Positions 8,593 through 16,288 of a stretch of DNA of 64,000 nucleotides are shown one piece after another. Both the position numbers and the translations under genes were made by a program. The DNA is taken from NCBI GenBank assembly GCA_947624215.1, contig CANQJJ010000002.1:1-64000 (forward strand). The letters are read 5' to 3'. How positions within the stretch are numbered: position 1 is the stretch's first letter; each line of letters starts with the position of its first letter. This DNA is from an uncultured Clostridia bacterium (GTDB taxonomy: Bacteria > Bacillota > Clostridia > Christensenellales > Borkfalkiaceae). The notes beneath the pieces are model-generated. The model was not told where the DNA came from, did no database searches, and worked only from the letters and a program-made list of their open reading frames with translations.

Positions 8593-10018
8593 CGCTCTCC
8601 TCCAAGATGGCTCTCACAATAGTCTTGTCGTTATAGGAATACTTGATACCCATGATCTCCTGCTCCGTTTCGCCCCCTTTGCCCGCAATGAGAAGGATAT
8701 CCCCCTCCCGCAGGAGCCCGATCGCATATCGGGTCGCCTCCTCGCGCTCCTCGATGGCAACGTAGTTTTCCGAGACGGCGCGGAATCCCGCCTCGATCTC
8801 GGACAGGATCGCCGCGGGGTCTTCGAAGCGTGGATTATCCGAGGTGAGCACGGTAAGATCTGTAAGGCGCGCCGCAACGGCTCCCATGAGAGGCCGTTTC
8901 TCCCGGTCGCGGTTCCCTCCGCACCCGAAGAGCAAAACAAGTCTCCCCTTGCAGAACGGCCGCAGAGCGGAGAGCGATTTTCCGATCCCGTCGGGCGTGT
9001 GGGCGAAGTCCACGAAGATAGACGCCCCGTTCCGTTCCCCGACGCGCTCCAATCTCCCCTCCACTTTGACGCGCGAGAGCCCGTCTGCGATATCTTCGCA
9101 CGAGATGCCCAAGCGGTGGGCACACGTCGCCGCGGCGAGCGCATTGGACACATTGTGTTTTCCCGCCATGGGAACGGTCACCTCCGCCAAATCGTCTTCG
9201 AGATTCAGAAGCATCCGCGTCCCCGCGATCGTTTCCTCTTCAACGATGGCAAAACAGTCGGCAGGGCAATCAATGCCGTACGTCGTCTGCGAGACCTCTC
9301 CCAATGTGCGGGAGAACTCGTCGTCGGCGTTGAGAATGGCTTCGCGGCAATGTTCGGGCGAAAACAGCAACCGTTTGGCCGCCCCGTACGTCTGCATGTC
9401 CTTGAAAAAATCGAGGTGGTCCTGCGTGAAATTCGTGAAAATGGCCGCGTCGTAGCAGATGGGTGCGATTTTTTTGAGTGCCAGCGCATGGGCAGACACT
9501 TCCATGGCGACGATGCGCGTCCCCGCCCGCTTCATGTCCGCAAGCAGGGAGAAGAGCGCAACGGGGTCGGGCGTCGTGAGTGCAGGCGGGACCTCCGCTC
9601 CCGCATACTTTGCCCCCAAGGTCCCGATGCGTCCGCAAGGTATCCCCGCTGCCGAGAAGATCTCATAGAGCATGTGTGTGACCGTCGTCTTGCCGTTCGT
9701 TCCCGTCACGCCGACAAGGGACATGTCCCGCTCGGGATGCCCGTAAAAGGCGGCGGCTACCAGCGCCATCCCCTCCCGCGCGTCCTTCACGATGAGTTGG
9801 GGGATGGAGACGCCCGTATCGCGCTCGCTCATGATCGCCGCTGCCCCGCGCGCTTCGGCCTCGTCGGCAAAGAGGTGGGAATCCGAGCGGGTCCCGCGGA
9901 TGCAAAAGAAGAGATCGCCCTCCCCCGCCACACGGCTGTCTGTCGCAAGCGAGGTGATCTCGGCATCCCTTTTCAAAACGGCCCCTTTCAGTTCACGGGC
10001 AAGCGCGGATAATTTCAT
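8585..10018 (-). CDS. murE: UDP-MurNAc-tripeptide synthetase MurE (meso-DAP type)
   Basis: ATP-dependent ligase adding the third stem-peptide residue. The 477-residue protein shows TDSR in the UDP-binding domain, the ATP loop TGTNGKTT (105-112), FTNFTQDHLDFF, and DNPRFEDP in the C-terminal domain. The DNPR tetrapeptide is the family marker for meso-diaminopimelate rather than L-Lys, so the wall is inferred to be DAP type. It overlaps the upstream PBP gene by 4 bases and mraY downstream by 8. Confidence 0.96.
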   Translation of the reverse strand: MKLSALARELKGAVLKRDAEITSLATDSRVAGEGDLFFCIRGTRSDSHLFADEAEARGAAAIMSERDTGVSIPQLIVKDAREGMALVAAAFYGHPERDMSLVGVTGTNGKTTVTHMLYEIFSAAGIPCGRIGTLGAKYAGAEVPPALTTPDPVALFSLLADMKRAGTRIVAMEVSAHALALKKIAPICYDAAIFTNFTQDHLDFFKDMQTYGAAKRLLFSPEHCREAILNADDEFSRTLGEVSQTTYGIDCPADCFAIVEEETIAGTRMLLNLEDDLAEVTVPMAGKHNVSNALAAATCAHRLGISCEDIADGLSRVKVEGRLERVGERNGASIFVDFAHTPDGIGKSLSALRPFCKGRLVLLFGCGGNRDREKRPLMGAVAARLTDLTVLTSDNPRFEDPAAILSEIEAGFRAVSENYVAIEEREEATRYAIGLLREGDILLIAGKGGETEQEIMGIKYSYNDKTIVRAILEESDA

Positions 10019-11709
10019 GCTTCCACCTCCGGAATGTCGAAAATACGGATGATCCCTTCAAATATCTCTTTGGCGCAGGGGGCCGCGACCGTAGAGCCAT
10101 AGTAGCTCCCCTGCGGTTCGTCCACGATGATGAGTGCAAGATAGCGGGGCGCGTTTGCGGGAAAATAGCCGACAAAGGATGAGACGTACTTGCCCTGTGC
10201 GATGGCGCCGTTTTCATACTTTTGCGCCGTCCCCGTTTTCCCTGCGACGCGATACCCCTCGATGAACGCTTTTTTGCCGCTCCCGTCCCTGACGACGCCC
10301 TCGAGCATGCCCGAAAGCACGCGGGAGGTCTCTTCGCTCACCGTCTTTCCGACGAGGGAGGGCGATGTCTTCTCATGGATGCTCCCGTCTTCGGAGAAGA
10401 TCTCCGCTACGATGCGCGGCGCGTAGTAATTCCCTCCGTTGACCGCCGAAGCCGCCGCACAAGCAAGTTGCAGGGGGGTAACGGCAATGGACTGCCCGAA
10501 TCCGATGCGGGCAAAATCGCAGTCGCGCAAGGTGTTTTCGGGGAGCAGCATGCCGATGGACTCCCCCGAGAAATCAATGCCCGTCGCCCTTCCGAAGCGG
10601 AATGCGGCGAGATAATCGTAAAAAGTCTGCTTTCCGAGTGCGAGCGCGATGTCCACAAAGCAGGGATTGCAACTGTTGTTGAGCGCCTCGGCAAGCGTTT
10701 CGTTAGTGTGTTTTCCGTTCTTATGGTCGCTCCAACATTTGATGGTCGTGCCGTCGACGGTACGGGTGCGCGCACTCGAAAAGACGTATGTATCCGGGTC
10801 AAGCGCCCGCGGATTGCCCTTTCGGTACTCCTCGATATCGGCGGCCGCAGTCACGATCTTGAACGTGGAACCCGGTTCATAGACATCCGAGACGAGTCCA
10901 TTGCGCGAGAGCGCGTTGAGCTTGTCAAGGTCGTCCCGCGGGATGTCGTTCAGATCGTAGGAAGGCAAATTGACCATTGCGAGCACGGAAAAATCGTTGG
11001 GATCGAGCACGATGGCTCTTGCCGCCTTGGCGGAATACGTCTCATACGCCCGCGCCATCACTTCCTCTGCAAGCGCCTGGATGCGATAATCGACGGTGAG
11101 CCGCACGTTGAGCCCGTCCGTCGCGGGGAGATAGGCGGCCGAAGCCCCCTCGATGTCCACGCCCACAAGATCGGTCTCATACAGGATCTGCCCGTTCTCC
11201 CCTGCAAGGTATCGGTTGTAATACCCCTCTATCCCCGTCGTTCCCGACCCGTCGTAGGCGGTAAACCCGATGATCTGGCTCGCAAGCGACCCATACGGGT
11301 AGACGCGCTCGTCGTTGCGGGAATAGTATACCCCCTTGACTTCGTTCTCCGCAAGGGCGGTGACGACTTCCTTTGTGGTGCGGCGGGCAAGCACGATCTC
11401 CGACTTGGAGCGGTCGGTCAGCTTTTGGTAGAGCAGGTCATATTCGGCGTTTAGCTTCTCCGAGAGCAATTTTGCCGCGGCGGTCGGATCGTCCACCGCA
11501 CTGGCGCGCGCATAGATGCCGTAACCCGCCCTGTTCCCCGCAAGCAGTTCGCCGTTCCTGTCTACGATCACCCCTCTGCCCGCATTGACGGGGATCTCCC
11601 GCGTCCACTGGTCGAGCGCGCGGTAGTGCAAGGTATCCTCCCAAACGAGCTGGATATAGAGGAATCTTCCCAAAAAAATGCAAAAAAGAAAGGTTATCGC
11701 CAAAATCAC
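10015..11709 (-). CDS. Class B penicillin-binding protein (FtsI/PBP2B type)
   Basis: Monofunctional D,D-transpeptidase for septal crosslinking, partner of FtsW. From the GTG at 11709 it has 564 residues: a transmembrane helix at once (ILAITFLFCIFLGR), a PBP dimer domain, then transpeptidase motifs STFK (Ser281), SCN (Ser347) and KTG (492-494). No PASTA domains follow. The start is uncertain: the same frame is open back to the ftsL stop codon (11779-11781), adding about 20 residues including LQKRLFAV, which look like a normal cytoplasmic tail. A strong GGGAGG site lies at 11767-11772, but no ATG, GTG or TTG follows it in frame before 11709. GTG 11709 has a weaker AGAGG nine bases upstream. Confidence 0.93.
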   Translation of the reverse strand: MILAITFLFCIFLGRFLYIQLVWEDTLHYRALDQWTREIPVNAGRGVIVDRNGELLAGNRAGYGIYARASAVDDPTAAAKLLSEKLNAEYDLLYQKLTDRSKSEIVLARRTTKEVVTALAENEVKGVYYSRNDERVYPYGSLASQIIGFTAYDGSGTTGIEGYYNRYLAGENGQILYETDLVGVDIEGASAAYLPATDGLNVRLTVDYRIQALAEEVMARAYETYSAKAARAIVLDPNDFSVLAMVNLPSYDLNDIPRDDLDKLNALSRNGLVSDVYEPGSTFKIVTAAADIEEYRKGNPRALDPDTYVFSSARTRTVDGTTIKCWSDHKNGKHTNETLAEALNNSCNPCFVDIALALGKQTFYDYLAAFRFGRATGIDFSGESIGMLLPENTLRDCDFARIGFGQSIAVTPLQLACAAASAVNGGNYYAPRIVAEIFSEDGSIHEKTSPSLVGKTVSEETSRVLSGMLEGVVRDGSGKKAFIEGYRVAGKTGTAQKYENGAIAQGKYVSSFVGYFPANAPRYLALIIVDEPQGSYYGSTVAAPCAKEIFEGIIRIFDIPEVEA

Positions 11710-11778
11710 GGCAAATAACCTCTTTTGTAAGACAGAAAGCGAAAATCCCGTCTTGATATTGATTTTCCTCCCGATCGG

Positions 11779-12648
11779 TCAACGGATCATTCCGTGCTCC
11801 AGCGCCCATTGGTCGACATTGGCGGGATCGGTCGTTGCGTCGATCTGTTCTTGAAGCTCGCCGGCAGACCGGCGGAGCTCAGTGAGCCGCATCTGTTTGT
11901 TCGCGATATCGGCATTGAGATTGTCGAGGATCGCGGTATTGATGCAGATCAGGGCGACCGCTATAAAGATGGTTGTCGTCACGGCGGCAAGTGCAAAGCG
12001 GACCTTGGTGGAGAGCATCGACCAGAAGCCCGTCTTGAGCCCCGTGAGTTCTGCGTCCTCCGTCACGGTGCGGTGGAGCATGGTGCGGGCCGTGGGAACG
12101 TCATCCGCCGTCTGCTCGGCGCTCTCATCGCAGAGTTCGGCTCCGGGGGCCATATCCTGCCCGAGGACGGGGATCTCAACGGCTGCGGGTGCAGCATTCT
12201 CCACGACGGGCGCCGTATATTCTACAACGGGCTGAGAATAGACCGCCGTAGCGCCGGGGCCGTGAATATAGCCGCCTTTGGTGTAGGTCACTCCTTCGAA
12301 CAAAACCTTCTTCGTCTTGGGGGCGGGATGCGCCGTGTATCCCGAGATGCGGGCCGCATTGTCTGCGGTCAGGTAGTTCTCCGTATATTCCTCGCCGGCG
12401 GGTGCCGCATAGGCATAGTTCTCCTCCTGCGGGGCTTCATAGCGCTCGTATTCGGGAGCAGCGGGAAGCGGCTCGTCGTATACGGGAGCGATGTAACTGC
12501 TGCGCGGCTCTTCTGTCTCCACGTAGCGTTCGGGGGCTGTAGCTTTGTCCAACAGCTTCCTGTAGTTCTCTGCAATTTTCTGAGCGTGCCGCTGAGCTTC
12601 CTCGGTGTATTCCTGCGTATCGTTACTTTGCAATTTATCGTCAGTCAT
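11779..12648 (-). CDS. ftsL: FtsL-like divisome protein with long cytoplasmic N-terminus
   Basis: Bitopic protein placed where FtsL is expected, between rsmH and the class B PBP. The last 80 residues have the FtsL/DivIC plan: one transmembrane helix at about 218-240 (VRFALAAVTTTIFIAVALI), a short coiled coil (LNADIANKQMRLTELRR) and the ending WALEHGMIR. Ahead of it is about 215 residues of low-complexity sequence rich in Ala, Pro, Glu and Tyr, predicted disordered. FtsL proteins are normally 90-130 residues, so this one is more than twice the usual length. AAGGAG lies 8 bases before the ATG. It ends TGA and is in the same reading frame as the PBP downstream. Confidence 0.78.
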   Translation of the reverse strand: MTDDKLQSNDTQEYTEEAQRHAQKIAENYRKLLDKATAPERYVETEEPRSSYIAPVYDEPLPAAPEYERYEAPQEENYAYAAPAGEEYTENYLTADNAARISGYTAHPAPKTKKVLFEGVTYTKGGYIHGPGATAVYSQPVVEYTAPVVENAAPAAVEIPVLGQDMAPGAELCDESAEQTADDVPTARTMLHRTVTEDAELTGLKTGFWSMLSTKVRFALAAVTTTIFIAVALICINTAILDNLNADIANKQMRLTELRRSAGELQEQIDATTDPANVDQWALEHGMIR

Positions 12649-12685
12649 AGACTTCTCTCCTTATCGTATTCGCTTCGGCAGCCGT

Positions 12686-13621
12686 TCATTCCGCAATGCG
12701 GCGTGCGATCCGAAGTTTTGCGCTCTTACTGCGCGGGTTCCTTGCGATCTCCTCCTCGGATGCCGTCAGAGGTTTCGCGTTCACGATCTCAATCTCTCTC
12801 TTTTTCCCGCATACACAGACGGGAAAGTTGGGGGGGCAGGTACAAGCCGTATTCAGTTCGCGGTACACTTCCTTCACCACCCTGTCCTCGAGAGAATGAA
12901 AAGTGAGGATGCAACCGCGTCCCCCGGGTCTCAGGGTGCGGAGCAGACCTTTGACGCAATCGGCAAGCCCTTCGAGCTCACCATTGACTTCGATGCGGAT
13001 GGCCTGAAATACCCTTCTCGCACAGGCGGCAGAGCGAAGCCTTATGGGGATCCCTCCCTCCACAAGACGGCGGAGTTCCCCCGTTGTGGTGATGCGCGCT
13101 TTCCCGCGCGCCTCAACGATGCGTCTCGCAATGGGCCCCGCAAAAGGTTCCTCCCCATACGCACGGAAGATGCGTTTCAGATCTTCTTCCGAGTAGTCGT
13201 TGACAACATCCTCTGCCCTCAGCCCGGAGCGTGTATCCATCCTCATGTCCAAAGGCGCGTCTTCGCTACGGTAGGCAAACCCCCTCGCCTCATCGTCGAT
13301 CTGATGGGAAGAGATCCCGAGGTCTACCAAAAAACCGTCCAATCCGTCGATTCCCGCCTCCGAAAGGACCTTGGCAAAGTTCTTATAATCTGTTCTATAA
13401 ATGGAAAACCTACCCGCAAAGGGTGCAAGCCGCCTGCTTGCCTCTGCGACAGCCTCCCCGTCTTTGTCGGTGGCAATGAGCCGCACCGTGGGGTTTGCTT
13501 GCAGGATGGCGTAAGAATGGCCGCCCCCGCCGATCGTAGCATCGTAGTAGATCCCGCCGTCTTTCAGATCCAGACCTTGCAGGACCTCTCCGAGCATGAT
13601 GGGCGTATGATAGGTACTCAT
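12686..13621 (-). CDS. rsmH: 16S rRNA (cytosine1402-N4)-methyltransferase RsmH
   Basis: Methylates C1402 of 16S rRNA in the decoding centre. The 311-residue protein begins YHTPIMLGEV with the SAM-binding loop DATIGGGGHS, has DLGISSHQID in the middle and ends with the family's FHSLEDRVVK and RSKSAKLRI motifs. Its ATG overlaps the mraZ stop codon (TGATG), so translation is probably coupled. Second gene of the dcw operon. Confidence 0.97.
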   Translation of the reverse strand: MSTYHTPIMLGEVLQGLDLKDGGIYYDATIGGGGHSYAILQANPTVRLIATDKDGEAVAEASRRLAPFAGRFSIYRTDYKNFAKVLSEAGIDGLDGFLVDLGISSHQIDDEARGFAYRSEDAPLDMRMDTRSGLRAEDVVNDYSEEDLKRIFRAYGEEPFAGPIARRIVEARGKARITTTGELRRLVEGGIPIRLRSAACARRVFQAIRIEVNGELEGLADCVKGLLRTLRPGGRGCILTFHSLEDRVVKEVYRELNTACTCPPNFPVCVCGKKREIEIVNAKPLTASEEEIARNPRSKSAKLRIARRIAE

Positions 13622-14046
13622 CAGAAGGGGATCGCCGAGAAGGCATCTTCAAGCGGCATATCCTCTGTCTCGCCGTTGTAACGCTCAGGCGCCCAAATTT
13701 CAAGGTAATCCCCCATCCCTATGGTGATGACATCCTTGGAGATCCCTGCATGGGCACGCATTTCCGCCGAGAGAGTCGTTCTTCCCTGATTATCTTCTTC
13801 GATCTCCTCGATGGCCCCGAGTATGGCGCGCTTTGCTTTGAGGAGTTCTTTGTTGTCCGACTTGATGTTCTTCAATCCTTCAAGACGCGCATCCAGCGCC
13901 GACTGCGGATAGACGGAAATACAGCCTCCGGTGTAACGCACGAAGAATAACTTCTCCCCCTCGAAGGCGTCTTTGAGCTTCTTCGGGATGCGTATTCTGT
14001 TTTTCGAGTCGAGCGTGTGCACGACGCTTCCCGTAATAAACTTCAT
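13621..14046 (-). CDS. mraZ: Transcriptional regulator MraZ
   Basis: DNA-binding AbrB-fold protein that represses its own dcw operon. The start at 14046 (MKFITGSVVHTLDSKNR) fits the family; AAAGGCGG lies just upstream. The 141-residue protein contains two SpoVT/AbrB-like half domains: LDSKNRIRIPKKLKDAF (about 12-28) and EEDNQGRTTLSAEMRAHAG (about 83-100), each with the usual D-x-x-x-R pattern. First gene of the operon, under a consensus promoter whose spacer holds three GTGG-like repeats. Confidence 0.95.
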   Translation of the reverse strand: MKFITGSVVHTLDSKNRIRIPKKLKDAFEGEKLFFVRYTGGCISVYPQSALDARLEGLKNIKSDNKELLKAKRAILGAIEEIEEDNQGRTTLSAEMRAHAGISKDVITIGMGDYLEIWAPERYNGETEDMPLEDAFSAIPF

Positions 14047-14078
14047 GATACCGCCTTTGGTTGAGGATAAGTTCAATG

Positions 14079-14104
14079 CCCATTATATCACCACCTTTAA
14101 CCCC
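14079..14104 (-). promoter_or_regulatory. Candidate MraZ boxes overlapping the mraZ promoter
   Basis: On the minus strand GGGG (14101-14104), GTGG (14091-14094) and TGGG (14079-14082) sit on one face of the helix with 10- and 12-base steps, directly between and beyond the promoter hexamers. MraZ is known to bind clusters of three or more short G-rich direct repeats ahead of its own gene, so this fits autorepression. The repeats are short and could be chance. Confidence 0.45.
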
Positions 14105-14110
14105 TGTCAA
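14082..14110 (-). promoter_or_regulatory. Consensus sigma-A promoter of the mraZ/dcw operon
   Basis: TTGACA (14105-14110) and TATAAT (14082-14087) on the minus strand with a 17-base spacer; both hexamers are perfect. The leader to the mraZ ATG is about 30 nt. A perfect 7-bp inverted repeat (14118-14134, TGGAAAA/TTTTCCA) sits just upstream in AT-rich DNA and could be an UP element or weak murI terminator. Confidence 0.9.
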
Positions 14111-14151
14111 CTATTCTTGGAAAAATATTTTCCATTTCCCAAAAATTTTTT

Positions 14152-14946
14152 TTAGATACAACTGAAACAAATGTTTGAATCAAAGACCTCCCGATTGAAA
14201 AATCGGCCATTTCCGAGGAAAAAAACTTGTTTGCCCGTTTTTTTATTCCACTTTGAACTTAAACAATTGTTCGGAATAGCTTGTGGTTTTAAGTGGTTAT
14301 CTGTCCCTGCCAAAATCAGGGTCCCGACCCGTCGCGCCGTCCCCTCTCCCCCATCGAAGACGGGTATTCCCAAAAAGTGGGCAATTTCCGCTTTTATCAA
14401 CGAGTAATGTGTACAGCCGAGCACGGCGCCGTCAAACGCGTTGCCACGCGCGGGAAGGTGTTCGGCGAGAACGATCGGCTCTCCGCGGATGAAGTGCGCC
14501 TCGACGGCACTTGCAAGTCCGGGCACGGGGACGACGGTGAATGATGTGCCGGGAAATTTGCCGATGAGCCGCCTGAGACGGTCGCTTTGCGATGTGACAG
14601 GCGTTGCGAGGACGAGGACGCGAGAACAGCTCCTTGCGGCGCACGCCACGGCAGGCTCCACCCCCACGACGGGAAACGAAAATGCCCTGCGCATCTCTTC
14701 GAGGCAGACGGCCGTTGCGGTATTGCAGGCGATGACGGCGACGTCCACGCCGACAGACGCGAATTCGGCGAATGCTTCCCCCGTGAAAGCGGCGATCTCT
14801 TGCGGAGCGCGGCTGCCGTATGGAGCGCGGAGATTGTCGCCGTAGTAAAAAAAATCTGCGTCGGGAAGCAACTTCAAACAGGCGGAGAGCACGGATAACC
14901 CCCCTATGCCGCTGTCAAATAGCCCGATGCGCGGTCGCGTAGCCAC
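14152..14946 (-). CDS. murI: Glutamate racemase MurI
   Basis: Cofactor-independent racemase supplying D-Glu for MurD. The 264-residue protein opens IGLFDSGIGGLSVL, with catalytic Cys74 (ACNTATAV) and Cys178 (GCTHYSLI), and the YGDN and PYG substrate motifs near residue 40. The start is GTG at 14946, with GGAGG about 11 bases upstream. The last 50 codons are much richer in A and T than the rest of the gene, but they still match the family's closing pattern, so the reading frame looks intact. It lies upstream of mraZ in the same direction, but mraZ has its own promoter. Confidence 0.94.
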   Translation of the reverse strand: MATRPRIGLFDSGIGGLSVLSACLKLLPDADFFYYGDNLRAPYGSRAPQEIAAFTGEAFAEFASVGVDVAVIACNTATAVCLEEMRRAFSFPVVGVEPAVACAARSCSRVLVLATPVTSQSDRLRRLIGKFPGTSFTVVPVPGLASAVEAHFIRGEPIVLAEHLPARGNAFDGAVLGCTHYSLIKAEIAHFLGIPVFDGGEGTARRVGTLILAGTDNHLKPQAIPNNCLSSKWNKKTGKQVFFLGNGRFFNREVFDSNICFSCI

Positions 14947-15007
14947 CCGAAACGCCCTCCTTTCGGAAATTTTTAGGATTTTTTTATGCTTCTGCCTTGA
15001 AAAACAG

Positions 15008-15036
15008 TTTACAAGGGCTTTATTTTATGATAAAAT
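15008..15036 (+). promoter_or_regulatory. Promoter of rpsT
   Basis: TTTACA (15008-15013), 17-base spacer, TAAAAT (15031-15036). The leader is about 40 nt and ends with AAGGAG ahead of the GTG start of rpsT. This is divergent from murI, for which no convincing promoter was found. Confidence 0.75.
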
Positions 15037-15080
15037 AGTCAAGGATATTCGAAGAAAGAAATCAAAGGAGTAATCATACC

Positions 15081-15347
15081 GTGCCCAACATCAAGTCCGC
15101 AAAAAAACGCGTTCTGATCACCGAAAAGAAGACAGCCGAGAACAAAGCGATCAAATCCGCTCTCAAAACGCAGATCAAGAAGTTTTTAGCCGCTGTAAAC
15201 GCAGGCGACAAAGCCCTCGCCGGGCAGCTCTATCCCGAAACCGTCTCTGCGATCGACTCCGCTGTCACCAAGGGGATCCTTCATAAGAACAACGCCAACA
15301 ATAAAAAAGCCAAATTGGCGAAAAAGCTCAGCGCCATCGCCGATTGA
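15081..15347 (+). CDS. rpsT: 30S ribosomal protein S20
   Basis: Small-subunit ribosomal protein binding 16S rRNA. The 88-residue, Lys/Ala-rich protein has the family start [11 protein letters not shown] and the [19 protein letters not shown] core near the C-terminus. It starts with GTG at 15081; AAGGAG is 10 bases upstream. Monocistronic: own promoter at 15008-15036 and a strong terminator at 15372-15399. Confidence 0.97.
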   Translation: MPNIKSAKKRVLITEKKTAENKAIKSALKTQIKKFLAAVNAGDKALAGQLYPETVSAIDSAVTKGILHKNNANNKKAKLAKKLSAIAD

Positions 15348-15371
15348 CCCCCACCTACTGCGGTTACAGGG

Positions 15372-15399
15372 CGTCCGTTGCTTGACGGACGTCTTTTTG
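15372..15399 (+). terminator. Intrinsic terminator of rpsT
   Basis: Seven-base-pair hairpin CGTCCGT/ACGGACG (15372-15378 and 15385-15391), loop TGCTTG, followed by TCTTTTT. It lies 25 bases after the rpsT stop codon. The 250 bases beyond it are AT-rich and hold the promoter and operator of the next gene. Confidence 0.88.
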
Positions 15400-15515
15400 C
15401 TGTATCACACGGAGAACATCCTCTTATTTTTATCCATTTTATTATAAACTTCGGAAAATTATGTCGGCAAATGCAAAAAATTTGTCGATTTTTTTATTTT
15501 TTCACCGTTATTTGG

Positions 15516-15544
15516 TTGACATACTATATAAAAAGTAATATACT
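15516..15544 (+). promoter_or_regulatory. Promoter of the XRE-cupin regulator
   Basis: TTGACA (15516-15521), 17-base spacer, TATACT (15539-15544). Predicted start near 15551 leaves a leader of about 100 nt that carries the inverted repeats at 15562-15599. Confidence 0.85.
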
Positions 15545-15561
15545 CATCACGTTGTCGGTTT

Positions 15562-15599
15562 AGTTTTATTAAACTTTCAGTTTAAGATCGCGAAAGTTT
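15562..15599 (+). promoter_or_regulatory. Inverted-repeat cluster, candidate operator or leader structure
   Basis: Three short arms alternate: AGTTT (15562-15566), AAACT (15571-15575), AGTTT (15579-15583), and a longer pair AAACTTTC (15571-15578) with GAAAGTTT (15592-15599). The arms can pair in mutually exclusive ways. Placement just after the promoter suits autoregulation by the XRE protein encoded 54 bases downstream. Confidence 0.4.
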
Positions 15600-15652
15600 G
15601 CATAGTTTGGCCCGAAAGGCTGGGCGCACCAAACCGCAACGGAGGGATTTTC

Positions 15653-16186
15653 ATGGAACTCGGTGCAAAACTCAGGGAAATGCGCCAACAAAAAGACTTG
15701 ACACAGGAAGAACTCGCCGATCGGTGCGAGCTGACGAAAGGCTACATCTCCCAGCTCGAAAACGATCTGACGAGCCCCTCTATCGCAACGCTCACAGACA
15801 TCCTCAATGCCCTCGGGAGCAATCTTTCCGATTTCTTCCACGAGGAGAACGAAGAGAAGATCGTCTTCACGGAGGAAGAATACATCGACAAGCAGTCCGA
15901 CGGCATGCTCTTTTCATGGCTCATCCCCAACGCACAAAAGAACATGATGGAGCCCGTCCGCGTCGTTTTGGAAGCGGGCGCGTCCACACAACCCGACTTC
16001 CCCCATGAGGGCGAAGAATTCGGCTATGTCCTCGAAGGCTGCATCGCCATCGTGCGGGCGGGAAAGAGCGTACTTGCCAAGAAAGGCGACAGTTTCTATT
16101 TTTCCGCAGGGACAGAACACTATATCGTCAACAAGGGCAAGACACGCGCCTGCTTTGTGTGGATCTCCACCCCTCCCAACTTCTGA
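15653..16186 (+). CDS. XRE-family regulator with C-terminal cupin domain
   Basis: Predicted repressor of the polyamine transport genes that follow. The 177-residue protein has a helix-turn-helix at about residues 5-60 (LREMRQQKDLTQEELADRC, then KGYISQLENDLTSPSIATL) joined to a cupin barrel (residues 105-175) with PDFPHEGEEFGYVLEGCI and the ending TEHYIVNKGKTRACFVWIS. This is the PuuR-like architecture often found next to potABCD; the cupin probably senses a small ligand, which cannot be named from sequence. It is 102 bases upstream of potA in the same direction. Confidence 0.88.
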   Translation: MELGAKLREMRQQKDLTQEELADRCELTKGYISQLENDLTSPSIATLTDILNALGSNLSDFFHEENEEKIVFTEEEYIDKQSDGMLFSWLIPNAQKNMMEPVRVVLEAGASTQPDFPHEGEEFGYVLEGCIAIVRAGKSVLAKKGDSFYFSAGTEHYIVNKGKTRACFVWISTPPNF

Positions 16187-16202
16187 AAAAGCCGCCTTTG
16201 AC

Positions 16203-16227
16203 ATGTACTATGTCACGCATAGTACAT
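16203..16227 (-). repeat. Dispersed palindromic repeat, copy A
   Basis: Perfect 10-bp inverted repeat: ATGTACTATG (16203-16212) and CATAGTACAT (16218-16227), spacer TCACG. It belongs to a six-copy family with core GTAyTATG-TCnnn-CATArTAC. It lies between the regulator gene and potA. A TTGACA hexamer (16198-16203) touches its left edge and a TATACA (16243-16248) lies beyond it, 39 bases apart. Confidence 0.75.
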
Positions 16228-16288
16228 CGCATCCGACGTAAATATACAGGTTAATTCCGCAAAAAAACACATTTGGAGGAAGATTTCA

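Noticed and set aside
11779-11781. Readthrough of the ftsL TGA to make an FtsL-PBP fusion
   Set aside because: TGA is used as a normal stop in many genes here, no recoding context was seen, and the fusion would have two membrane helices in an odd order. Reinitiation is simpler.
14152-14300. AT-rich 3' end of murI as a frameshifted or foreign tail
   Set aside because: The residues still fit the closing region of glutamate racemases and total length is normal, so only base composition is odd.
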